From Heliophilum fasciatum (GTDB lineage: Bacteria > Bacillota > Desulfitobacteriia > Heliobacteriales > Heliobacteriaceae), in assembly GCF_004341395.1 (NCBI RefSeq), contig NZ_SLXT01000011.1, positions 39,062 through 103,061 of the forward strand: a stretch of 64,000 bases of DNA, in the 5' to 3' direction. Below, one piece after another: positions 52,961 through 61,500 of this stretch; the first letter of the stretch is position 1; the number at the start of each line of letters is the position of its first letter. Below the pieces are notes generated by a model that had not been told where the DNA came from, did no database searches, and saw only the letters and a program-made list of their open reading frames with translations. The position numbers were made by a program, and so were the translations under genes.

Positions 52961-53049
52961 TGGTGCCGAAGGCCGGGGTCGAACCGGCACGGGCTCACGC
53001 CCACAGGTTTTTGAGACCAGCGCGTCTGCCAATTCCGCCACTTCGGCAC
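52961..53049 (-). tRNA. tRNA-Leu (anticodon CAA)
   Basis: Class II tRNA with acceptor GTGCCGA/TCGGCAC, long variable arm, anticodon arm CTGGT-CTCAAAA-ACCTG, encoded ACCA end. Confidence 0.93.
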
Positions 53050-53051
53050 GA

Positions 53052-53128
53052 TGGTGGGCGATGACGGGATCGAACCGCCGACCTCATGCATGTGAGGCAT
53101 GCGCTCTAACCAGCTGAGCTAATCGCCC
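53052..53128 (-). tRNA. tRNA-Val (anticodon CAC)
   Basis: Acceptor GGGCGAT/ATCGCCC, anticodon arm CATGC-CTCACAT-GCATG, encoded ACCA. First gene of the six-tRNA operon; its body closely resembles the GAC isoacceptor at 51773. Confidence 0.95.
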
Positions 53129-53189
53129 GATATTGATGGTCGGTGCAAGAAGGCTTAAATTCTCAACCCTTCTGTCCCGAACAAGAAGC

Positions 53190-53219
53190 ATTCTATCACA
53201 AGATTTCGTTCGCTGTCAA
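53190..53219 (-). promoter_or_regulatory. Promoter of the six-tRNA operon
   Basis: On the minus strand TTGACA (53219-53214), 18 bases, TAGAAT (53195-53190), about 60 bases before tRNA-Val(CAC). Confidence 0.78.
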
Positions 53220-53354
53220 CACTAAAAATTAAAATTCCTTAACCAGACTTATACTTTGGGATAATCGAATGGAAAGGCACTGTCAAAGGTGACGGAAACA
53301 ATGGCTTTAATTTTGCTTTCCTGGTTTAATTTTTGAATTCGGACGGGATAAATA

Positions 53355-53384
53355 AAAAAGCCCGCCGATGATGGCGGGCTTTTT
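53355..53384 (-). terminator. Terminator after the zinc-ribbon gene
   Basis: 12-bp stem (aaaaagcccgcc / ggcgggcttttt) with a 6-base loop, directly downstream of the zinc-ribbon gene. The rest of the stretch 53220-53354 shows no gene I can support. Confidence 0.88.
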
Positions 53385-53397
53385 GCAAGCTGATAGA

Positions 53398-53706
53398 TTA
53401 CCAGCGATTGTTGCGAGGTTGGGGTTGGAAGCAGTCGCGGCAATAAACGGGCTTGTCGCCACGCGGTTGGAAAGGAACCGTGGTTTCTTTACCGCAAGCA
53501 GAGCAGGTGACCGGGTACATTTCCCGTTCTTGACGATAGCCGCCACGATTGTTGTTGTTATTTTGAGCTTTCCGTGCTGCACGGCACTGGGGGCAACGGC
53601 CGGGTTCGTTGGTGAAACCTTTTTCAGCGTAGAACTCTTGTTCTGAAGCAGTAAACTCAAACTCGCAGCCACATTCTTTACAGGTTAATACTTTGTCTTG
53701 AAACAT
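53398..53706 (-). CDS. Zinc-ribbon protein
   Basis: 102 residues with two zinc-binding parts: CKECGCEF with CPQCRAARK, and CSACGKET with CRDCFQPQ. A basic Asn/Arg/Gly linker (NNNNNRGGYRQE) joins them. This matches the short zinc-ribbon proteins of Clostridia, often thought to bind nucleic acid. ATG 53706 is preceded by AGAGGAGG and a T run. A good promoter lies 110 bases upstream with a hairpin in the long leader, so post-transcriptional control is possible. Confidence 0.88.
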   Translation of the reverse strand: MFQDKVLTCKECGCEFEFTASEQEFYAEKGFTNEPGRCPQCRAARKAQNNNNNRGGYRQEREMYPVTCSACGKETTVPFQPRGDKPVYCRDCFQPQPRNNRW

Positions 53707-53734
53707 AAAAAAACCTCCTCTAATATTGCCCTGT

Positions 53735-53761
53735 CTAGGGATATTCGTTAAGTCTCCCTAG
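53735..53761 (-). other. Leader hairpin of the zinc-ribbon gene
   Basis: Perfect 7-bp stem (ctaggga, 13-base loop, tccctag) in the 5' leader, about 30 bases before the ATG. Confidence 0.55.
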
Positions 53762-53814
53762 CCGTAGGCAATCGAGAAGAGTTAGCGTTTAACCAATTCA
53801 GGACTTATAAGCAC

Positions 53815-53843
53815 ATTATACGCGATCAAGGAAACTTTGGCAA
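53815..53843 (-). promoter_or_regulatory. Promoter of the zinc-ribbon gene
   Basis: On the minus strand TTGCCA (53843-53838), 17 bases, TATAAT (53820-53815). Confidence 0.78.
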
Positions 53844-53935
53844 GAGAATTCGCGGTTCAAATTCGTTTGACAAAAAAATCTCCGGGTAGACTTTGAGCAA
53901 GCGTTGGCAGAAGGCGTACATGCCATGCACATACA

Positions 53936-53977
53936 AGAACCCCGCTGTAGCCCGCCGAGGGCATAAAGCGGGGTTCT
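53936..53977. terminator. Hairpin after the glycosidase-like gene
   Basis: 11-bp arms (agaaccccgct / agcggggttct) with an inner GCCC/GGGC stem. The T-rich tail is on the plus side (ctcttttt), but it lies just downstream of the minus-strand gene, so direction is unclear. Confidence 0.65.
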
Positions 53978-54002
53978 CTTTTTATCTGGAGAGAAATCCA
54001 AC

Positions 54003-56117
54003 TCACGTAACCGACCCAAAAGCATTCTGAATGATCGGATAGGAAGCTTTCAACCGTTCATGGTACGTCGGCATTGTCCAGGTCGGCCAACTGTAGTTTT
54101 GCATTTGAATCGGTCCGGTAGGCACCACGCCGCTTTTGAGAATCGCGGCCCCCAGTGCCACCCCGTCCGTCTTCTCCGCTTTAAACCCTTGGTTTTTGTA
54201 GATATCCCCCATGACCGAACGGGTGGAAGGATCCATCACATTGAGTAATTGCCAGGGAATACGGATCTCCACTTGGCTGCCGCTGATTGCATAGTCCGTC
54301 AGCGAGTTGTAGAGAAGATGAGCCGGATTGGCGTTTCCCCGGACGAGTTTACCCGTCTCGAATTTATCCATGGGAAGTTGTTTCTTGTCTTCCGGCAAGT
54401 AAAGTGAGCGATTGAGGCAAAGGTATATGGGGTTGAAGGAGCCGCTGTTTTTTATCAAATTCTTTGGTTCTGGCGGAAGCTGCTTTAACCGTTCACCGTA
54501 TAAGAAGTAAAACAAGTCATAGTAACCGTCGACAAGGATGCGAGCTTCTTGCGGACCGATGGTGATCAAGAAATCAGCCGCTCGTCCGAATTGCCAGTTC
54601 CGTCCGGAATCGGTCAAGTTACCTTGTCCGGTGATCGTATCGACCGGAATGACCACTGTGTCTGTTTGCGGATTATAGTTGCTGCCGTTGACCATCAGGT
54701 ATAGGTATTTCTCGTCGGCTTTGGCGTAAAGCGTAGCCTGACTGTTGGTGATCACCGGCGTCGTACCGGACCATTCGGTTGTATCACCGTCCACGTAGCA
54801 AACGCTTTTTTCTTTGCCGGGATCGAAGGCGAGGATGCCAAAGGCTTGTTCGTTCGTTTGCGCGTTGGACCAGAAAGGCCGTTGATGGGCCAGATCAAAA
54901 TCCATCGTGTTCCAAGTGCGCTTAAACCATTCATCTTGCCAGGCAAAGATCAAAGCGCCGGCGTACCCTTGTCCGTAGATGTCGCGGAACATCTTTGCAT
55001 TGATCAGGCCTTGCGCTTGCTCACTAAGGTTGCCTTGATTGAAGTTCATGATATTGCGGTGAGCGATGCCCCGGGAAGCGGGAACACCGAATTCAGCGAC
55101 GACAAGCGGTACGGTATGTTGCTTGTACAAGTCGCGCAAATAGGCTTGATAGGAATTCACTTTGCCGGTCTCATCTTTGTAATTGATGTATTCTTTTTGA
55201 TAGTTAAGAAAATCGGGATAGTAAGGATAGACGTGATACGCTGCAAACAACCCAGGGACAAAGTTGCTCCGCGATTTGATCGTCTCTGTGTTGACGGATA
55301 CCAAGTCTTCTTTCTCCAGCGGTTCGTTGGGATGCTTGAGGGGGTCGGTCGTTAACCAGTTAATGAAGCTTACAGGCCGTTGCATTTGATAACGCGATGT
55401 TTCATAACGGATTACGCGGTCGCCCACTTCGGCGAGAAAGGTTTCGAAGGCAGTCGCTCCCTGGGTGTACAGGAATTCTCCCTGGTAGCTGTTGCGGCCG
55501 GGATTGTTTTTCTGGGTCGTCTGTACAAAGTCCGGATCCCATTCAACGCCAAGGATCCAGCCGATCACATAGGGGGAGATGTCGCTTTTGTATTCGCCGC
55601 TGGCGAAGCCGGGCCGAGGTGGTAATGTGGCACGACCATGGATGATGTCGACTAGGTCGCAAGCGTCTTTGATGAAATCGTTTTTGCCTTTGCCTTGGTC
55701 GGCAAAGGCATCGTGAGTACGGGCGATGTCATCTTCATTGAGCCAGACGCCGTGCATCAGGTAGAGCGGTTGAGCCGATTGTTGATTGAATTCATAGAGT
55801 GCGTCGTAGAAATCCGGTCGCATGGTCGTATAGACACGAATGACATTGGCGTTCATGGCGCTGATCTGCTGGAACCAGCGCAAGTATTCCGCTTTGGTGA
55901 TCGCCAGTTCGCCGGGAAAGGTACCGGGCTTTGCCGCGCCGATATTCACACCTTTCAAAAAGGTTTTTTGCCAAGTGTCTTTTTGCGGAAGATAAAAGAA
56001 GCGTCCCATGGTTTTCGCCGGGTAGTGTACCTCCGTTGCGGACCAGGCGGCTGTGCTGCTCATGCTGAGAAAGCAGAAACAAAGCATGATGAGCCAACTA
56101 ATGTTTCTTTTAATCAT
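54003..56117 (-). CDS. Secreted glycoside-hydrolase-like protein (TIM barrel)
   Basis: 704 residues. A signal peptide (about 1-27, ending near AWSA) is followed by a barrel-type region with FLKGVNIGAAKPG, ANVIRVYTTMRPDFYDALYE, VIGWILGVEWDP and VVAEFGVPASRG, then LIFAWQDEWFKRTWNT. The Glu in GVEWDP and in AEFG are plausible acid/base and nucleophile as in clan A glycosidases. The C-terminal 280 residues are beta-rich and resemble a carbohydrate-binding module. It is divergent from the GGDEF-like/GT2 operon, so I infer trimming or release of that polysaccharide. The exact GH family and substrate are unknown. Confidence 0.78.
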   Translation of the reverse strand: MIKRNISWLIMLCFCFLSMSSTAAWSATEVHYPAKTMGRFFYLPQKDTWQKTFLKGVNIGAAKPGTFPGELAITKAEYLRWFQQISAMNANVIRVYTTMRPDFYDALYEFNQQSAQPLYLMHGVWLNEDDIARTHDAFADQGKGKNDFIKDACDLVDIIHGRATLPPRPGFASGEYKSDISPYVIGWILGVEWDPDFVQTTQKNNPGRNSYQGEFLYTQGATAFETFLAEVGDRVIRYETSRYQMQRPVSFINWLTTDPLKHPNEPLEKEDLVSVNTETIKSRSNFVPGLFAAYHVYPYYPDFLNYQKEYINYKDETGKVNSYQAYLRDLYKQHTVPLVVAEFGVPASRGIAHRNIMNFNQGNLSEQAQGLINAKMFRDIYGQGYAGALIFAWQDEWFKRTWNTMDFDLAHQRPFWSNAQTNEQAFGILAFDPGKEKSVCYVDGDTTEWSGTTPVITNSQATLYAKADEKYLYLMVNGSNYNPQTDTVVIPVDTITGQGNLTDSGRNWQFGRAADFLITIGPQEARILVDGYYDLFYFLYGERLKQLPPEPKNLIKNSGSFNPIYLCLNRSLYLPEDKKQLPMDKFETGKLVRGNANPAHLLYNSLTDYAISGSQVEIRIPWQLLNVMDPSTRSVMGDIYKNQGFKAEKTDGVALGAAILKSGVVPTGPIQMQNYSWPTWTMPTYHERLKASYPIIQNAFGSVT

Positions 56118-56132
56118 TACAACACCTCACCA

Positions 56133-56155
56133 ATTGATTTTGTATAGTAATCAAT
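56133..56155. promoter_or_regulatory. Palindrome in the divergent promoter region
   Basis: Perfect 7-bp arms attgatt and aatcaat around a 9-base centre containing TGTATA (minus-strand TATACA, a possible -10 box of the glycosidase-like gene). An operator is likely but the regulator is not identified. The rest of 56118-56394 is AT-rich with no further gene. Confidence 0.5.
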
Positions 56156-56394
56156 AATGCAATTATCCTGGATTTTCTGACAATATGCAAGGTAGCTGTA
56201 AATTTGCAGTTTGCTTTTTCTTTGAAGAACGTAACATTAAAAGTTATCATCAAGCAATAATTGGGCCTGTTGTGTTTTGCAAATTTGGACAAGATATAGA
56301 AGGAAAATGGGGGTAATCAAAGAATGTACTAAGGTAAGGTATTATTTACTAATTACTTCATCACTTGAAGACGAGCAAGGAGAACAGTACGTGC

Positions 56395-58575
56395 ATGGAG
56401 GCTTCCCAAATTGCCGGTTTGCAACCGGATACAAAAAGTATCTATATTGAACTATGCAATCGGATATTAGAGCATTATTATGTAACTTTTGAGCCGGAAG
56501 AAGTGCGGCAAATTTTTGACGGCACTGATATTGTGCTTGATCGGGAGACTGGGCGGATCTGTGGTGGCAGTTCAGCGGACTGGCAACTTTGGAATCGCTT
56601 CTTTCAATTCATATTTGCCTTCAAAGGTATAAGCTGGTTGGTGATGATGGAACCGTTGGTGCGGGAGATGGCGGAGGAAAATCGAATCGAACTGCCCTAC
56701 ATCTACCAGTCTGTTTTTTTGCGTCTGCACGAAGAAAAAAGCATCCTCCAGAGGGAAAATCAGCAGTTAAAACAAACAATTGCGCAACTGCAAGATCATT
56801 ATCAACAAACAGCCGATGCCGCCACTATCTGTCCGTTGACTCATCTTCACAATGAAAGCTTTTTTATGCAATTTTTGCTGAAGACCGTTCCGGAACACTT
56901 GAGCGATGACACCTTTCATTTGTTGATCATAGATATGGATAATATGCCGCGGATTAATATGAACTATGGTAAAGATGTAGGCGATGAGACATTACGCAAT
57001 TTAGCCTATCTGATTAATGAGATGAAGCAGGACAACCACGTGCTTTTTCGCCTGGAAGGGCCGAAATTTGCCTATTGCATTCTGAACGAGACTTTTGGAG
57101 AAGCGCTGGCGATGGCGGAACGCATTCGCTATCAAGTGGAAAAGTCGGCTCTTTTTGTGGAGTCGGTGACGGTCTCGATTGGAGCTGTCGCCTTGTATGA
57201 GATCGGCCAAGAAGAAGCGGCTCCAGAACGCCTTGTACCGTTGCTGGTGAATATCGGCAAATTACGTGTGCGCTTGGCGAAAAACGAAGGGATGAACACG
57301 GTCTGTCATCGCTCCATGGTCACGGAATACGAGGAGCGTGTCGGCAAGGTGCTAATTGCCGATGCCGATCCTTTACATCGAGAGATTCTTCAGACGGCAT
57401 TAGAACCGCTGCGGGTTCACCTGCTGCTTTGTCAAGACGGAGAAAGGGCCATGCAGATGATCGAAAGCGAACAGCCCGATGTGGTGCTTACGGAGATTCT
57501 GCTGCCGAAAGTCGATGGCTTTATGTTGCGGGAGAAGATGATGCACTCCTCTAATTTGCGTCAGATCCCCTTTATCATCATCTCCTTACAAAAGACGGAA
57601 CAAAGTATTGAGCGGGCCTATGCGCTGCAAGTCACTCATTATTTTAAAAAGCCCTATATCATGGCGGAAGTGCTGGGCGCAGTTCGTAATTTGTTGCGTG
57701 TCCGTGACCGGGAAGTGGTCGAGTCACGGCTGGAACAAGTGCTAACGGGGCCCCGTGCCGAGCAGCCGGCGGCGGGATCGGAACAGGAAGAACCGGCCGC
57801 GATCGCTGCTCCTCGCCGTGCGGGGCGGGAGGCTGAACTTCGTTCGCACCTGAGACGAACTTCTTTACGGCTGGTCGGCGGTGCCTCGTCAGCTAAATCG
57901 AAAAACGACGCGCCCCGGCACCTACCGAAACGTTTTCGCAGCACCGTCAGCCGCACTTCAATGTTTGCTTCTGCTGCTTTACCTGATCAGGAATGGTCAG
58001 TTCCAGTATTCTACAAGGAGGTAGAACACTTTATGAAGCCGGAAGAATTAGAAGCGTATCTGAATGAAAAAGCATTGCAAAAAACTTTTCATGGCTATGA
58101 ACCGGCCCAAGTCCGGGAAATGTTTCATGTGGTGACACAACTGTATCGTGATCTCTATACCCGGCAGTCCCAGTTGCTTCAAGAATTGGGTAACTATCGA
58201 TGGAAAGAGGAGTTCATCCAAGCAGCACTTGTTCGTGCGGAGCAAACGGCTGCTGATATCGAAAAAGAAGCTAAATCTAAGGCACGGTTAATTCGCGCTA
58301 CGGCCGATGCCGAAGCGGCAGCCCTGCGGAAAGAAGCGCAGAAGCAATTGTACACTGCCGAGAAGGCGATTGAGCAGCATCGTCTTCGATTTGAACAACA
58401 GATGGCCGAGTGGGAGCAGAAAATCCGCGCTTTCAGTGAAGGGGCCCGGCAGCGGATGCTAGCGCAGATTCGCTTGGCCGAAGCGGAAATCTTACAAGAA
58501 GCCGGACGCATGCTGGATGCCATTGAGGTCGAGTCGTTCATGCCTGGTTATCAGGATCGTGAGGAGAGTGCTTGA
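56395..58575 (+). CDS. Multi-domain regulator: degenerate GGDEF, pseudo-receiver, DivIVA-like coiled coil
   Basis: 726 residues with four parts. The N-terminal 110 residues are unrecognised; a short coiled coil follows (about 112-141). Next is a GGDEF fold (about 149-305) with LLIIDMDNMPRINMNYGKDVG, but the signature is LEGPKF, so it should not make c-di-GMP. Then a receiver domain (about 319-435) has VLTEILLPKVDG, where Glu367 replaces the phospho-accepting Asp, while the Lys in KKPY is kept. After a basic linker, residues 547-726 look like DivIVA: MKPEELEAYLNEKALQKTFHGY and a long coiled coil. No membrane helix is seen. ATG 56395 follows AAGGAG. It overlaps the GT2 fusion gene by TGATG. I infer a non-catalytic hub that positions or gates the synthase. 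Confidence 0.8.
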   Translation: MEASQIAGLQPDTKSIYIELCNRILEHYYVTFEPEEVRQIFDGTDIVLDRETGRICGGSSADWQLWNRFFQFIFAFKGISWLVMMEPLVREMAEENRIELPYIYQSVFLRLHEEKSILQRENQQLKQTIAQLQDHYQQTADAATICPLTHLHNESFFMQFLLKTVPEHLSDDTFHLLIIDMDNMPRINMNYGKDVGDETLRNLAYLINEMKQDNHVLFRLEGPKFAYCILNETFGEALAMAERIRYQVEKSALFVESVTVSIGAVALYEIGQEEAAPERLVPLLVNIGKLRVRLAKNEGMNTVCHRSMVTEYEERVGKVLIADADPLHREILQTALEPLRVHLLLCQDGERAMQMIESEQPDVVLTEILLPKVDGFMLREKMMHSSNLRQIPFIIISLQKTEQSIERAYALQVTHYFKKPYIMAEVLGAVRNLLRVRDREVVESRLEQVLTGPRAEQPAAGSEQEEPAAIAAPRRAGREAELRSHLRRTSLRLVGGASSAKSKNDAPRHLPKRFRSTVSRTSMFASAALPDQEWSVPVFYKEVEHFMKPEELEAYLNEKALQKTFHGYEPAQVREMFHVVTQLYRDLYTRQSQLLQELGNYRWKEEFIQAALVRAEQTAADIEKEAKSKARLIRATADAEAAALRKEAQKQLYTAEKAIEQHRLRFEQQMAEWEQKIRAFSEGARQRMLAQIRLAEAEILQEAGRMLDAIEVESFMPGYQDREESA
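58015..58035 (+). promoter_or_regulatory. Internal ribosome binding site and start for a DivIVA-like product
   Basis: AAGGAGG (58015-58021) stands 11 bases before the in-frame ATG 58033 inside the regulator gene. Initiation here would give a separate DivIVA-like protein of 180 residues. It may also be chance, since Lys-Glu-Val codons create the motif. Confidence 0.4.
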
Positions 58576-61500
58576 TGATTGCAGGGCAGGGGTGGCTATG
58601 GACGGTTATCGCCGGTTTACTTGCTGCCAATACGGTAATGATCCTCTGGCTGATCGGACAGTATTGGTGGAATCGACGGCAACAAAAAGTGGCTCGGCAG
58701 GTTGAGCATTTTCTCGCCCATCAAGCGGAACAAGCATCCCCTGCGGAGCTGGACTGCTTTTTTCGGCGTTATCGTCGGACGATGATGCGTTATGTTGTAG
58801 CCTTCTGTCAGAATATCTCTGTTCATGATCATCGGGCACAGCGTTTGTTTCAGCAGTTAGCCCGTCTGGGCATGGATCGCTATTATATTAAACGGTTGGA
58901 TTCTGCCTGGCGAAGTCGCCGAATGGAAGCCGCCGTAATGCTCGGTCTCTTTCCGTCGTCAGCAGTACGCGAAGCCCTAGAACAAGCGATCCGCCAGGAA
59001 CGGGATCTGGTTGTGCGCCTCTATCTGGCGGTCGCGCTGTCAGAGATAGCCGATCGTTGTTCCTTGCCGGTATTGCTCGATACGCTGGTTGGTGCGCCGG
59101 CTTGGTATCGGGAGAAGGTGCAGGCGTTGCTCCATGACTTTGGCCAAGGGATCGTTGATTATTTTCCCCAGTGGGTGTTGCGTCCGGAAAAAGAAGTTCA
59201 GTTGGCGTTGGTTGATGTGGCGGCTGCCTATGCGACGGAAGAACTAAAGCGGTATTTATTATGGCAAAGTCGCTCGCCCTTGCCGGCCGTGGCCCATGCG
59301 GCCGTGCGCAGCATGCGCCACCATTATGCGCAGGAACTAGCAGCGCCCTTTTATTTGCAGCACGATGATCCGGTGATTCGCCAAGTAGCGATTGAAGCGC
59401 TGGCCCAGCTACCGTCACGGGCAACCGTCGAAATATTGATTGAGATCTTGCGCGATCGATCAATGAAGCCCACGACGGTCTATGCGCTTTCGACGATCTT
59501 ACGGAAACGGCCGCGCTACATAGCGATGGTCGTTGAGCGATTTCAGAACGAAAACAATCCGGACATTAAAAACGGGTTGGCCGCTACCTTAGGGAACCGC
59601 ATCGAATATTTTTTGGCCAAGCTCTTATCGTCGGAAAAAGCCGCGATGAAGGCGCTGCTCTATGAGATCATCAGTCTCGGGAAGATCAACAGCATCATCG
59701 GTTTTTTGAATAAAAATAAAAATATAGAAATTGAGGATGAACTGCTGCCGATTATTGGGCGGGTCATCGCCGAGAATGAGGAAGTACATAAAGAATTTTG
59801 CACTTATCTAAATGAACGGATCCTCCGTAAGCTGGGGCAAGCCAAGCTGGCAATACCGCGCGGTGCCCGAGAAGAGCCGAAAACGGAAGGGAAAATTCGC
59901 TTTCTTTATTTGATTTTGGCTTTGATTGTGATCTTTTTTCCTTCATTTCACGTGCTGCGTCATGGGGAGATGGTCGGGAATGCTTCATGGATGGAACATC
60001 TCTTTACCTATGTGATCGATTACAATTATTTCTTGATTTACTATACGTTCACGATCAATACCATCTATCTGCTGTTGCTGATTTTTTCGGTGCTGGGTGT
60101 GATGCAGCAAAACCGCCGTTGGCAGATCAAACGTTTTCCGACTTTGTTTCGTGACCGTATGCTGCCGTCGGTTTCGATCATTGCCCCTGCCTATAACGAA
60201 GAAGCGACGGTGGTGGAAAGTGTCAATTCACTGTTGAATCTTAACTATCCCGATTATGAATTGATCGTGGTCAATGACGGCTCCACCGATCAGACGCTGA
60301 ACACGTTGATCCGGTATTTTTCTTTGGAGAAAGTTGATCGTATCACGGAGCAGCGGCTGCAGACAATGCCGGTGCGGGGCATCTATATGAATGAGTCCTT
60401 ACCGAAATTATTGGTGATTGATAAGATTAACGGCGGTAAGGCGGACTCGTTGAATACGGGCATTAATTACGGAACGCGGGAATTTTTCTGCGGAATCGAT
60501 GCTGATTCGTTGCTGGAGACCGATGCGCTTTTGCGGATCGCTTCGCTGACGATGGACGAGGCGAAGGAAACGATCGCGGCCGGTGGCAATATTTTTCCGA
60601 TCAACGGTTGTACGGTGGAACGGGGGATGATCACGGCAACCCATATCCCTAAGGGGGAGATCGCCCGTATGCAGACGATCGAATACTTGCGTGCCTTTAT
60701 CGTTGGACGGGTCGGCTGGGCTTTTATGCAATCGCTGCTGATCGTCTCGGGGGCATTTGGTCTGTTTAACCGTGAGCGGGTCATTGAAATTGGCGGCTAT
60801 ATGACGGCGAAAGAGCGTTTTCGCAAGGATACGGTCGGCGAGGATATGGAGATCGTCGTTCGTCTTAATCGGCACATGCGCGAGAAAAAACTGCCCCACG
60901 CTACGCTGTTTGCGTACAATGCCAATTGTTGGACGGAAGTGCCCGATTCACTGCGTATACTGGGACGGCAGCGTGATCGCTGGCAACGGGGCTTAATCGA
61001 AATTATGGCGCATCATAAGCGCTTGATTTTTAACCCGGTCTACGGGCGCATCGGCTTGATCGCCTTTCCCTATTTTTTATTTTTTGAGATGATTGGTCCG
61101 ATTGTAGAGTTTCAGGGATATATCATGGTGCTTTTGGCCTTTTTGTTTGGGTTGCTTGATCTGTCTACGGCGGCACTGCTGTTTCTAGCAACCGTTTGCT
61201 ATGGTATTTTGATCTCGATTGCTTCTCTGCTAGCTGCGGAAAGGCAAGTAAGCCATTTTTCCACCGGCGAACTGATCACGTTGATTGGTTACTCGTTGTT
61301 GGAAAACCTCGGTTATCGCCAGTTAATGAGTTATTATCGGGTGGCGGGTTTTTTCAGTTCCCTGCGGCGCACCGGCAGTTGGGGGAAGATGGAGCGCAAA
61401 GGGTTCGTTTCCTCGTTGACTGGTTCGCCAGCCATAGCCAAGCCAGCCATAGCCAAGCCGGACATACTGAAGCCGGCTGCACCGAAGCCGGATATACTAC

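Noticed and set aside
52856..53117. Frames over the tRNA cluster, one containing TGSNRRPHACEACALTS
   Set aside because: This is a well-known false protein caused by translating tRNA genes; the bases are fully explained by tRNA-Val, tRNA-Leu and tRNA-Gly.
56340..56394. Upstream TTG start for the GGDEF-like regulator
   Set aside because: It would add ten residues, but the only ribosome binding site (AAGGAG) lies downstream of it and serves the ATG at 56395.
56270..56394. A c-di-GMP riboswitch before the regulator
   Set aside because: I looked for the GEMM core and its conserved stems and did not see them.
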